A program made the translations under genes and the position numbers. A stretch of DNA of 23,103 nt from CAYYNP01 sp964472545 (GTDB taxonomy: Bacteria; Planctomycetota; Planctomycetia; Pirellulales; Thermoguttaceae). Shown here one piece after another: positions 1 to 8,600 of this stretch. The DNA is taken from assembly GCA_964472545.1 (NCBI GenBank), contig CAYYNP010000156.1, forward strand, positions 1 through 23,103. Reading direction: 5' to 3'. Within the stretch, counting starts at the first letter, position 1. Every line of letters starts with the position of its first letter. The notes beneath the pieces were generated by a model, which saw only the letters and a program-made list of their open reading frames with translations, ran no database searches and was not told the DNA's origin.

Positions 1-20
1 TTTGGCACGGGAGTTCTTCT

Positions 21-132
21 TCGGGGCTGGGAGTTCGGGGCTGGGAGTTCGGGGTTGGGAGTTCGGGGTTGGGGGTCTGGGGCGGGGAGTTCCGGGTTGG
101 GACTTCGGAGTTGGGGGTCTGGGGCGGGGAGA
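21..132. repeat. G-rich 14-bp tandem repeat, eight units
   Basis: Eight head-to-tail 14-bp units close to TCGGGGTTGGGAGT run from 21 to 132. Units 1-4 are nearly identical. Units 4-5 (63-90) and 7-8 (105-132) are nearly the same 28-mer, so a 42-bp higher-order duplication is visible. The plus strand carries regular runs of three to five G separated by 2-5 bases, a pattern able to form G-quadruplexes. The unit length is not a multiple of three and no convincing protein is encoded, so this is a non-coding minisatellite. It lies just beyond the 3' end of the synthase operon. Confidence 0.9.
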
Positions 133-139
133 CCGTTTT

Positions 140-226
140 CGTTTAGCCGCCGTCGGCACGACGGCGTAGTGTGGAAGCCGTATTGTGGGTTATTTCTCAC
201 ACCGCCGTACCGGTGGCGGCTAAACG
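140..226. repeat. Long inverted repeat with internal hairpins downstream of the operon
   Basis: The 12-base arms CGTTTAGCCGCC (140-151) and GGCGGCTAAACG (215-226) are perfect reverse complements enclosing about 63 bases. Smaller hairpins sit at the inner edges: CGTCG/CGACG at 151-163, and CACCG/CGGTG-type pairing around 200-215. The element starts about 40 bases after the stop codon of the last operon gene. It could act as a transcription terminator or RNA 3'-end stabiliser, but no U-run follows on the minus strand. It could equally be a small mobile repeat of the REP or MITE kind. The structure is seen; the role is inferred. Confidence 0.7.
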
Positions 227-265
227 GCCCGTTGGTTTGCGCGTGTGTGGTGATTCGGCCCTCTG

Positions 266-1051
266 CTAATACGTCAAACTCGGGATCTTCTGCGCTGCAC
301 GGCTCATGGTTCGATCGTAAACGCCAGCCGGCAGCCACTTCAGCGCACGGACGCCTAACGAGACGCCCCACGGGAAACAATACGACCGCTTGCGGCGGAG
401 GATCGCACGCAACACGTATCGGGCGGCCTCTTCCGGCTCGAGCATCCGCATCGGCGGCTTCAGCGGTGCGTTTTCCATCAGCGGCGTCCGCACAAAGCCG
501 GGTAGAACCGTGGTCACCGCCACGCCGCTGCGCCGTAGCGATGGCCGCAGGCTTTCGAGATACGTCGACACGGCCGCCTTGCTGGCACTATAGGCCGCCG
601 AGAAGGGCATCCCCCGACAACCGGCCAGGCTGGAGACGCCCACGATCTGCCCGCGGCCCCTGGCGACCATCTCCGGCAGCACGGCACTCACGGCATAGAC
701 CACCCCGAGGTAATTCGTGCGGACGATCCTCTCGACCAGCTCGACGTCCATGTCGTCGACGAGCGTAACGCCCGTGATACCCGCACAGGCCACCAGCAGA
801 TCGACCGGTCCGAGTTCGGCCGCGCCGCCACGGATGGCCGCTTGCAGGCCGTCGCGATCGCTGACGTCGGCCGTCGCCGCAACGGCTTGCACGCCCGCCT
901 CGGACAACTCCTCGGACAACGAGCGCAACCCGTCCTCATTGCGGTCGACGAGCACCAGCCGCGCGCCCTCGGCGCCGAGCACTCCGCAGAGCGCCCGGGC
1001 GATCCCGCTGGCGGCACCGGTGACCACGGCAACTTGACCGTCGAGCTTCAC
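266..1051 (-). CDS. Short-chain dehydrogenase/reductase (SDR), last gene of the synthase operon
   Basis: Classical SDR of 261 aa that should oxidise or reduce a hydroxyl/carbonyl group with a nicotinamide cofactor. Visible motifs are the Rossmann glycine motif TGAASGI (11-17), Asp36 at the end of the second strand (suggesting NAD(H) preference), Asn113, Ser141, and YSASK with Tyr154/Lys158. The PG motif follows the substrate-side strand. The chosen start is the GTG at 1051: it overlaps the TGA stop of the upstream hydrolase in a GTGA arrangement and follows a strong GGGGAGGG ribosome site. An upstream ATG at 1096 would add an Arg-rich tail unlike the family. The overlap implies translational coupling and a tailoring role on the synthase product, such as ketone/alcohol interconversion. 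The substrate is unknown. Confidence 0.9.
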   Translation of the reverse strand: MKLDGQVAVVTGAASGIARALCGVLGAEGARLVLVDRNEDGLRSLSEELSEAGVQAVAATADVSDRDGLQAAIRGGAAELGPVDLLVACAGITGVTLVDDMDVELVERIVRTNYLGVVYAVSAVLPEMVARGRGQIVGVSSLAGCRGMPFSAAYSASKAAVSTYLESLRPSLRRSGVAVTTVLPGFVRTPLMENAPLKPPMRMLEPEEAARYVLRAILRRKRSYCFPWGVSLGVRALKWLPAGVYDRTMSRAAQKIPSLTY

Positions 1052-1938
1052 GAGACCCTCCCCGCGGCTTCGACTTCTTCGGTTTCGGCGTCCCACGTCC
1101 CCGCAATGCCGGCCATCCGGCGGAGGTTCCGCTGGACGATTTCGACGAACTGTTCGGGATTCTCTTCATGGGCCAGATGCCTGGCCCCGGGCACAAACTC
1201 CACTTGACAGTTTGGGAGGTTTGTTTCGAGGTGGCGGCACGTGTTCAGGAAAGGCGACGTTTCGCCGTAGAGTGCCAACACCGGCTGTGTGATCGAAGCA
1301 ATTCGCTCGGCATCGAGCCCGGCCACTGCCCCGGTGTCGTCGCCGCAGGTCGTATTGGCCAGGCGAACCAGTCGCTCGAGCGCAGGCTCGCCGAGTTCGT
1401 CGACGAACATCTTCCGCCGCTTTGGACTGAGGTTGGCCGCCTGCTGCAAGACGTGGCCCACGTTGAACCAGTCGTGCGGCGAGACGTCCAATCCCGTGGC
1501 GGCCGATTCGGCCGCGTAGTCCGGCCAACCGGCCCAACGGGTAATGTCGGACTCCAGGTGGTGCAAGGCCGGAAAGTAGCAGTCGGAGAGCACGGCGCCG
1601 CGCACGGCCTCCGGGTAAAGCACCGCGGCATGGGCGGCGATCACCGCACCGAAACTGTGGCCGACCAGATACGACGGCCCCAGCCCGAGCGTCTCTTGCA
1701 GCCGCCGCAGGTCACCGGCCATATCGGCCGAGGTGTAGCCGGTTGGCGGCGTGTCGCTGTAGCCGTGGCCTCGAAGGTCGTAATAGGTAACGCGGAAATC
1801 GGCGGCCAGGTTGTCGATCAGGTCGATCAGCGGCCAGATCGCCATGTTGCCCGTCACGCCGTGGATCAACACCACGTCGGGCCCTTCGCCGCGCTGCTGG
1901 TAGTAGAAGTTCAAATCGTCGACGGCTATCCGCGGCAT
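1048..1938 (-). CDS. Alpha/beta hydrolase, possible chain-release enzyme
   Basis: 296-aa alpha/beta-hydrolase-fold protein. The oxyanion HG motif is at 26-27, the nucleophile elbow GHSFG at 93-97 (Ser95), and the likely catalytic His254 lies in GARHLAHEENPEQF. The usual acid position after strand 7 (G-x-x-D) reads GETS, so Asp is absent there; Asp119 after strand 6 is a possible replacement. The start ATG follows an AGGAGG ribosome site inside the end of the ACP gene, four bases downstream of its stop. The two megasynthases contain no thioesterase domain, so this protein is the best candidate for hydrolysing or transferring the finished acyl chain from an ACP. That role is inferred from context; an unrelated esterase is also possible. 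Confidence 0.85.
   Translation of the reverse strand: MPRIAVDDLNFYYQQRGEGPDVVLIHGVTGNMAIWPLIDLIDNLAADFRVTYYDLRGHGYSDTPPTGYTSADMAGDLRRLQETLGLGPSYLVGHSFGAVIAAHAAVLYPEAVRGAVLSDCYFPALHHLESDITRWAGWPDYAAESAATGLDVSPHDWFNVGHVLQQAANLSPKRRKMFVDELGEPALERLVRLANTTCGDDTGAVAGLDAERIASITQPVLALYGETSPFLNTCRHLETNLPNCQVEFVPGARHLAHEENPEQFVEIVQRNLRRMAGIAGTWDAETEEVEAAGRVS
1056..1063 (-). promoter_or_regulatory. Ribosome binding site setting the SDR start
   Basis: On the minus strand GGGGAGGG lies 4 bases before the GTG at 1051. It decides in favour of that GTG over the upstream in-frame ATG at 1096. Confidence 0.7.
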
Positions 1939-1942
1939 CGCC

Positions 1943-2236
1943 CTAGACCTCCTGCGGTTGGTTGAAGTGCTCTTCGAGGAACGTGGCCAGCGCGCCGATT
2001 TCGATATCCCGGGCGTTCTGCCGCCCTAGTTCGGCGATGAACTGGCCAAAGGGGAGCGTGCGGCCGTAGTGCAGCTCGATCTCCTCGCCGAGCACCACGG
2101 CGTCGATCGAGGCGAATCCCAGATCGCGCGAGAACATCGTCTCGGGCGTAATCGCACCGCCGTATTGCCGGCCGCCAAAATTGCGCAAGATCTCGGCCAG
2201 GTCGAGCATGATCCGCTCGTGCGTGTATTCACTCAT
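1943..2236 (-). CDS. Stand-alone acyl carrier protein
   Basis: 97-aa acidic carrier protein. The phosphopantetheine attachment motif is DLGFASID, with Ser43 as the modified residue, followed by the acidic helix II (VVLGEEIEL) typical of ACPs. The ATG at 2236 is chosen because it gives a normal ACP length and follows AAGGA about 8 bases upstream; a further-upstream ATG at 2326 would add a basic tail encoded inside the preceding gene. It begins 19 bases after the stop of the AT-DH-PPTase gene, which supplies a phosphopantetheinyl transferase in cis. It may carry the starter unit, present the chain to the DH, or hand the product to the hydrolase. Which of these it does cannot be read from sequence. 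Confidence 0.9.
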   Translation of the reverse strand: MSEYTHERIMLDLAEILRNFGGRQYGGAITPETMFSRDLGFASIDAVVLGEEIELHYGRTLPFGQFIAELGRQNARDIEIGALATFLEEHFNQPQEV

Positions 2237-2255
2237 CTGCGGGTTCCTTATCGGG

Positions 2256-5200
2256 TTATCTCGTACTCGGTTGCCCCGGCGGCTCCAGCCGGACGTACGT
2301 GGTGGCTGTGGCCAGATCGTCTTCACGTCGGGTTCGAGCGATCAACAGGCTTGACCGCAAGTGCGGAAACAGTTCCGCCAATCGGGCCCCCAATTGCACA
2401 TACGCCGTGCCGTCCTCGCCGTCAAATCTCCGTACGGCCAGGCTCTTTGGCCCCTCGATCAATCCCCGCCCAAGGGCCTTGGCCGCGGCTTCCTTGGCAC
2501 ACCAGAACCGGGCGATCGCTTCATCGCGGCCGAGGTCACACACCTCGAGCAGTTCGCGTTCTTGCGGGTCGAAGGCCAATCGCTCGAATCGCCTGCCTCG
2601 TGGCCGAATCCGCTCGACGTCGACGCCAACTTCCGGTGTGAACGAGGCCAACGCCACGATGACGCCGTCGCTGTGCGTGATCGAGATCGCCGGCATCTCG
2701 TGCGGCGTATCGAATCGGGCCCGCGCAAACGGCCGGCCGTGCTCGTCCGTTTCAATTTCGATATCCGCCGGGAACGGTCGTTCGCCGTGCGTGCGCTGCC
2801 ACAGCGACCGAACCGCGTCCTTGGCCGCGATCCGGCCGAAGAGCCACTCGGTGCGCCGGCGGTCGAGCCCTTTCATGTGGTAGAACTGCTGCCATTCGGC
2901 CGGGCTCAGCGCCACCCGGGCCAACGCCGCGCGGATCACCGGCTGAACGATATCGCCGGACGGCTCGATCCGCATGCAGCAGGCCGACGTTTCTTCGTCC
3001 GAAAACGCCTCCGGCCACTCGCCGGCGATCAGGTAGCGGTCGTGGCGGCGGAAGAAGTCGACGCACGCGTTGGGCCAATAGAACCGCCAATACTCGGCCG
3101 GATCGACGCGGCAGAAGAGCCGGCCGTCGGGGCCGATCAGGTCGATGCAATGCGACACCTGGCGCGAAGACGACCGCAGGATCTTCACGCGGCACGTCAC
3201 CCGCGTGCCTTCCGGCGGCGGCGGGGCAAAGAACTGCACGTGGCCCAACTCGTACGGGAAGACGACCCGCCCCGTCCGATCCGGCTGCGACAGGTGCCAC
3301 GTGCCCAGGATGTGGGTCGAGGCGTCGATCAACAGCGGATCGAGCAGCAGCCCCGGCGCTTCGGTCGAAGCGAACAATCCGGCGTGTGAGAGCGTGGTGA
3401 GCTGCCCTTCGATGCCCTCTTCGCCCATCCGGTCGATGGCCACAACGGCCTGAAACGCCGGGCCGTGAAACATTCGGCAGTCGGTCCGGTAGAGTTCGTC
3501 CGGGCCCATGCGGCAGGGCTCTTCGGCGGTGAGCGGGAAATCGCCGGCTTCCGGGGCGGTGGGGTATTCGTCGGCCAATACGACCGTGCCTTCGACGGCC
3601 GAACTTTCCGCGTTGCCGGGAAAGGCTGCGTTGCCCAGGTCGAGAATCTCCAGGCGGACTTCTCCTTCGGCGGTCACCTCGGCCGTGAGTTCGAGCGTGA
3701 TCGGGTCTTCGTAGAGCGGAATCCAACGCTGCAGCCGGACGCACCTCAGCCCCACGACCCGCTTGCCCGGCACCAGCAGCGAGGCGGCTTCGGCCATCAT
3801 CTCCAGGTTCAAGGCCATCGGCATCACCGCCAGGCCGTAATGCTCCGCGTCGACCGCGCTGGCGTCGCGCCCGCCAAGCGTGTGGTCGCGGGCATAGAGA
3901 TCCTCGGCCAGATCGATCCGCCGCCGCATCCTCAGCGAGCGGTCCGGTTGGTGCTCGAAAATCTGACCGATCATTGTGCGTCCGGGAATGTGAACAACGG
4001 GTTGCAGTGGTGTCGGTTTGGACGTTCGCATCGCATCGAAAAAGCGTTGATGCACGTCCTGCTGAACGGCGAGGAACTCGTGCATCGTCTTGAAATAGCG
4101 GGCCATGACGGCTTCGCGCTGCGGGCCTTGGTAGGCATCTCGCTCCGCGAGATGGCCCTCGTCTCGCGGAGCGAGACGACTACTATCATCCCCGGCAAAT
4201 AGATGTTCCAGTTCCAACGGCACACGATGCACGGCAAGTTGTCCGGCGAGATGCTGGAATTGCTCGACGCCGTCGCGCGTCGGCACGTCCGAAGCCACGG
4301 CCAGAAAGTCCGACCCCCGCAACACGTCCTGCACGAACGACGTCAGATTCCCCCGCGGCCCCACTTCCACGAACAGGCGCACGCCGTCGTCGAACATCCG
4401 CCGGATCAGCCCGGTAAACTCGACCGGCGAGGCCCATTGGGCGACGGCCAGCCGACGAATCTCGGCCGGATCTTGCGGGAAGCGGGCCGCCGTGGCACAC
4501 GAGTAAATCGGCACCTGCGGTGGGCGGATCTTCACGGTGTCGAACATCCGCGCGATCGGATCCAGATAGGCTTCAAACAGACGCGTGTGGTACGCCCGAT
4601 GAAACGGCAGCCGCTGACAGACGACGCCGGCCGCTTGCAGTTCTTGCTCGACCGCCGCCACGTCGGCCAAGCTGCCGCCGACGACGGTTTGGTGTGGGCA
4701 ATTGTCCATCGCGATCTGGGCGTCGACGCCACAGCGATCGATCACTTCGGCCACGCGGCTGCGGCCGGCTCCGGCGGCCAACAGCGCGGCGTCGGCCATG
4801 TGTCCCCGGTCTTCTTCACGTTGCAGCACGCCGCCCAGGCCGAACAGCTCCGCCAGCAGATGATCGTCGGCCTCAATGCAGCCGGCGGCCGCCAGGGCGG
4901 AGATCTCGCCCGAACTGTGCCCGGCGATCGCGTCGGCCTTCACACCCAATCGCGAGAGCAACCGGAACAAGCACCAATTGGCCACCAAGACGCCGGCCGC
5001 GGCGTTGTCGAGCCGGGCAAGCTCCTGTTCGGCAGCCTCACGTTGCTCGGGCGAAAACCCCTCGGGCAAGAAGATGCTCTCGCCCAACGGCCGCTCTCGG
5101 CCGCCGGCGCTGATCGAGACGCGGTCGCAACGGCGGAAGTGTTCGGCGACTTCCGGGAATCGTGGCAGCAGGTCGGCCAGCATGTCGGGGTATTGGGCCC

Positions 5201-5609
5201 CTTCGCCGGGAAATAGGAACGCCACGCCGCCATTCAGCCCGAGTGGTTCGTCGGTGTAGTAGATGCCCCGGGTGTCGTTGATTTGCCGGCAGTTTGAATC
5301 GGCCAGACGCTCGGCGGCCCAGGTTAGCCGTTCGTGCAGTTCGGCAACCGATCGGACGATGACGGCCAGGCGCCGCCCTTCCATGGTTTCGGGGTGGCTG
5401 GTGGCCGAGCAACCGTGGTGCGTCGAGACGCACCCTACATCTCGCCCCAGCCACTGCTCAGCACCAAGCGACGCGGCCAGCTTCTCGACCTCACGGCGCA
5501 GGTGTTCACGATCGTCCCCGTCGACGATCACGAGTTGCGTCGACGGGCGAGGCGGCTTGGCCTGCGGCATGCTGAGGGCCGGTTCAGGGGCAACTGACGG
5601 ACGCGACAT
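2256..5609 (-). CDS. PUFA-synthase-like protein: acyltransferase - dehydratase - phosphopantetheinyl transferase
   Basis: 1117-aa multidomain synthase subunit. The acyltransferase spans about 115-455, with GEGAQ (135-139), the nucleophile motif GHSSG (230-234, Ser232), a likely catalytic His341 and EVGPRG near 415. A double-hotdog dehydratase spans about 540-850: the DHTLGG motif supplies His576, and LLIDASTH in the second hotdog supplies Asp762. The C-terminal 200 residues are an Sfp-type PPTase with SITHS (976-980), GVDVE (metal ligands Asp997/Glu999) and WCAKEA (Trp1036/Lys1039/Glu1040). It thus combines jobs done by PfaB, the PfaC DH region and PfaE in classical PUFA synthases. The ATG at 5609 overlaps the preceding gene by 26 bases and has a GGAGGAG ribosome site. 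Residues about 58-78 look like an insertion derived from a palindromic repeat. Confidence 0.93.
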   Translation of the reverse strand: MSRPSVAPEPALSMPQAKPPRPSTQLVIVDGDDREHLRREVEKLAASLGAEQWLGRDVGCVSTHHGCSATSHPETMEGRRLAVIVRSVAELHERLTWAAERLADSNCRQINDTRGIYYTDEPLGLNGGVAFLFPGEGAQYPDMLADLLPRFPEVAEHFRRCDRVSISAGGRERPLGESIFLPEGFSPEQREAAEQELARLDNAAAGVLVANWCLFRLLSRLGVKADAIAGHSSGEISALAAAGCIEADDHLLAELFGLGGVLQREEDRGHMADAALLAAGAGRSRVAEVIDRCGVDAQIAMDNCPHQTVVGGSLADVAAVEQELQAAGVVCQRLPFHRAYHTRLFEAYLDPIARMFDTVKIRPPQVPIYSCATAARFPQDPAEIRRLAVAQWASPVEFTGLIRRMFDDGVRLFVEVGPRGNLTSFVQDVLRGSDFLAVASDVPTRDGVEQFQHLAGQLAVHRVPLELEHLFAGDDSSRLAPRDEGHLAERDAYQGPQREAVMARYFKTMHEFLAVQQDVHQRFFDAMRTSKPTPLQPVVHIPGRTMIGQIFEHQPDRSLRMRRRIDLAEDLYARDHTLGGRDASAVDAEHYGLAVMPMALNLEMMAEAASLLVPGKRVVGLRCVRLQRWIPLYEDPITLELTAEVTAEGEVRLEILDLGNAAFPGNAESSAVEGTVVLADEYPTAPEAGDFPLTAEEPCRMGPDELYRTDCRMFHGPAFQAVVAIDRMGEEGIEGQLTTLSHAGLFASTEAPGLLLDPLLIDASTHILGTWHLSQPDRTGRVVFPYELGHVQFFAPPPPEGTRVTCRVKILRSSSRQVSHCIDLIGPDGRLFCRVDPAEYWRFYWPNACVDFFRRHDRYLIAGEWPEAFSDEETSACCMRIEPSGDIVQPVIRAALARVALSPAEWQQFYHMKGLDRRRTEWLFGRIAAKDAVRSLWQRTHGERPFPADIEIETDEHGRPFARARFDTPHEMPAISITHSDGVIVALASFTPEVGVDVERIRPRGRRFERLAFDPQERELLEVCDLGRDEAIARFWCAKEAAAKALGRGLIEGPKSLAVRRFDGEDGTAYVQLGARLAELFPHLRSSLLIARTRREDDLATATTYVRLEPPGQPSTR
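5376..5438 (-). repeat. In-frame palindromic repeat inside the AT-DH-PPTase gene
   Basis: Bases 5417-5434 form a perfect 18-base palindrome (GGTGCGTC-GA-GACGCACC), flanked by GTAGGG-type sequence resembling intergenic repeats I recall from planctomycete genomes. It is translated in frame as part of a Cys/His/Ser/Thr-rich stretch (about residues 58-78: GCVSTHHGCSATSHPE) in the linker before the acyltransferase. That composition differs from the Ala/Arg/Glu-rich sequence around it. The palindrome is seen directly; the exact insertion boundaries are inferred. Confidence 0.6.
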
Positions 5610-8600
5610 CCTGGTGCGTCTCCTCCATGTGGCGATGGGGTCGTTCCAACTGCCCGACTTCCCCGGCGACGACCACTTCACACTCGCCCTTGCGGCCGAA
5701 GCGAAGTTCTTCGTCGAAGCGAACCGGCCCGACGTCCGGCGGGATCAACTGCAAGCCGCGGCCGCTGAGGTGGCGTTCCAATTCGGAAACCATCCCGATC
5801 TGCGACCAGGGCCCCCAGACGACCGAAACCACCCGGCCCGGCCAACGGCGGTCGAGATCCACGGCCAGCTTCGTCAACACTTCATTGGCCGCCGCGTAGT
5901 CCGACTGGCCCCGATTGCCGAACCGCCCGGCCACCGATGCGAAGAACGCACAGAACTTCAGCTTCGCGGGCTTCAGCAGCCGGCTTAGATTTATCGCGCT
6001 GTCGACCTTGGTGCCGAAGACGTAGTCGAACGATTCGGGGGTCTTCTGTCCGATCAGCTTGTCGTCGATCACGCCGGCGCCGTGGATCACGGCGTCGCAG
6101 CCGCCGAAGCGGCGTTCGATCTGTGCGATGACGACCGCCATCGCGTCGCGGTCGCGGACGTCGGCCTGGTGGTAGTGGACCTCGCAGCCGGTCTGTCGCA
6201 AGCGGGCAAGGTTCTCGCGGATCTCGCGATCGGCCAACAGCCGGCGATACGACCGTTCGACGGCCGCGGGTGTGGCAGCGTCGCCGACGGCCCGATGTTG
6301 CGCGGCCAGGGCGGCCTTCAACTCGGCCGGATCGATCAACGCGGCCGTTTCCCGAGATTCCTTTTCGTCCGGCTCGGCGGAACGGCCCACCAGCACGAGC
6401 CTGGGGTGATAGCGCCGTGCAAGTTCCAACGCCACGGCGGCGGTGATGCCGCGGGCGCCGCCGGTAATCAGCACGGTCGAATCGGCGTCCAGCGGCGGTG
6501 TGCCGTTGGTGCGGGTTGCGACCGGCGCCGGCGTGCACTGCAACGTAATCCGCTGCTCGCTGGCGTAGCCCACCTCGACCGGCCCGTCCCGCTCGCTGAG
6601 TTCGGCAAGAATGCGCCCGGCTATCGTCGCGCCGGGCTCGGCGGCGTCGAAATCGACCACGCGAACCAAGTCGTCGGCCCACTCGTGGGCCAGGCTTTTG
6701 ATCAGGCCGGCGATGCCACCGTGTCCGGGGAAGAACGACTCGGGCAACTCTTGACCGTTGCCGTCGGCCGCGAATCGCCCACCCATGGCCGTGGCGGCCA
6801 ATAGGACGCGCTGCGCATCGCTGCTGAAGTCGGAGATCTGCGCCAGCCCTCGGGCCAGTAGGAACAGGGACTTGACCTCACGGTCGATCCGCTGCGGCCA
6901 GTCTTCGCCGTCCGGGGCGTTTCCCAGCGGCAGCAGGTGAATCAGCCCGCAGACGTCGCCGTGTTGCTGCCGCACCTGCTCCAATAGCCCTTCGACGGCC
7001 GCCGCATCCGTCAGATCGGCGGTGAAATCACTTGCCTGGCTGCCGTTTCCCTCTGTAGCAAATCCGGCCATACCGACCAGTACGACGTCCTGCCCGCAGC
7101 GGCGCAGTTCTCGAGCAACCTCGACGGCCACGCCTCGGCAGTCGTCGGTGATCAACAGCGTGCCGCCGACAGTTGCGGTGGCCGTCGTCGGCGGTGCGGC
7201 GATCGGCACGGGACGCACCAGCATCCGCCGGATTTCGTCGGATGCATCAGGCACGTCGGCGGCCGGCTGCAATTCCGGCCGCGATTCCGGCGTCGGCGTG
7301 GCCGCTGTTGCTTCCTGCGTCTTGCCGGCGTCGGTCAGGTAGCCGATGATATCTCGGAGCGACTTCAGTCCGGTCAGCTTCTCCATCTCCACACCGTCGG
7401 CCGCGCCGTTCTCTTCGGCGGCTAACAGCCCGCTGAGGATCTCCACCCGTTTGATCGAATCGATCCCCAAATCGGCCTCCAGATTCAGGTCCAGATCGAG
7501 CATCTCGATCGGGTAGCCGGTCCGTCGGCTCACGGCCGCGAGCAGCCGATCGGTCAGCGTCTGCGAGTCGCCGGACGAAGAGGCCGTCGTGGCAGGCTCG
7601 GCAGCATCGGATGGCTCGGCATCGTCGGACGGCTCGGCATCGTCAGACGGCTCCGGCGTCGGCAACGGCGCGACGGCCGCGTCGGCACCACTCGTTGGCG
7701 CGGCCACGGCACTTGACGTCGGCTCCGGCTGTGGCGATTCGGATGCCAGGTTGTCCGGCCGGGGCATCATGCTCCGCACAGTGTCGGCGGCCAACCGCGA
7801 AACGGTGGCGGGCGCCTGTGGGCCGGCCTGTAGGTAGCTCTGCATCACCTGCTGCTGCGTTGCGAGGAATTGCGACATCAACTCCTGAAATCCGACCATC
7901 ACACGGGCCGCTTCATCGCCGGCGGGTGGTGGCGAAGTCGAAGGCAGCGAGGTCGAAGGCAGCGGGTCGGCAGGACAAGTTTCGTGCGGGAACATCTTCT
8001 GACTCACGGGTGCAAGACTCGGCGGGGAAGCCTCTTGGGGTGGTGAGGGAACGTTCGTGGTGGAACCGGCGGCGTTGTTGGCCGTGGCCGTTTCGGCCGA
8101 CGGTTCCGAGACGGTCGATTGTGGATCGATGTTATCGCCGCGGACGGACGGTGCCTGTCCGAAGACGGCCGGCTCGGGGCCCTTCAGCGGGCGCGCCCGC
8201 ACGCTGTTGACCAGCCACGTCGACGGCGACTCGCCGGACCGTGCGGCCTGTTCGACGAGTTTCGCCAGCGGGAGGTCGCGCAGGTCGCGTCCGGCGAAGA
8301 GCCGGCCGAGATCGACCGATACGCCTTCGGCCGTCAAGCGGCCCAACACGTGCAGAAGTTGCGTGATATCGGATCGGCCGCGGCGATTGGACGCCAAAGC
8401 GAGGTGCGGCTTGCCGTCGAGGATGCGGCCGACCAGCCCGGTCAATACGCTGTGTGGTCCGACCTCCAGGAAGATCCGGGCGCCCCCGCGATACATGGCC
8501 TCGATCTCGTCCTGAAATCGTACGGCGGAGGTGAGGTGGTCGACCAACACGCGTTTGATATCGGCCGGCTCGTGGGGGAACGGGGCGGCCGTGGTGTTCG

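Noticed and set aside
55..768. Plus-strand open frame over the G-rich repeat and the end of the SDR gene
   Set aside because: It translates to a low-complexity Arg/Ser/Pro-rich sequence, begins inside the tandem repeat, and runs antisense to a well-supported SDR gene.
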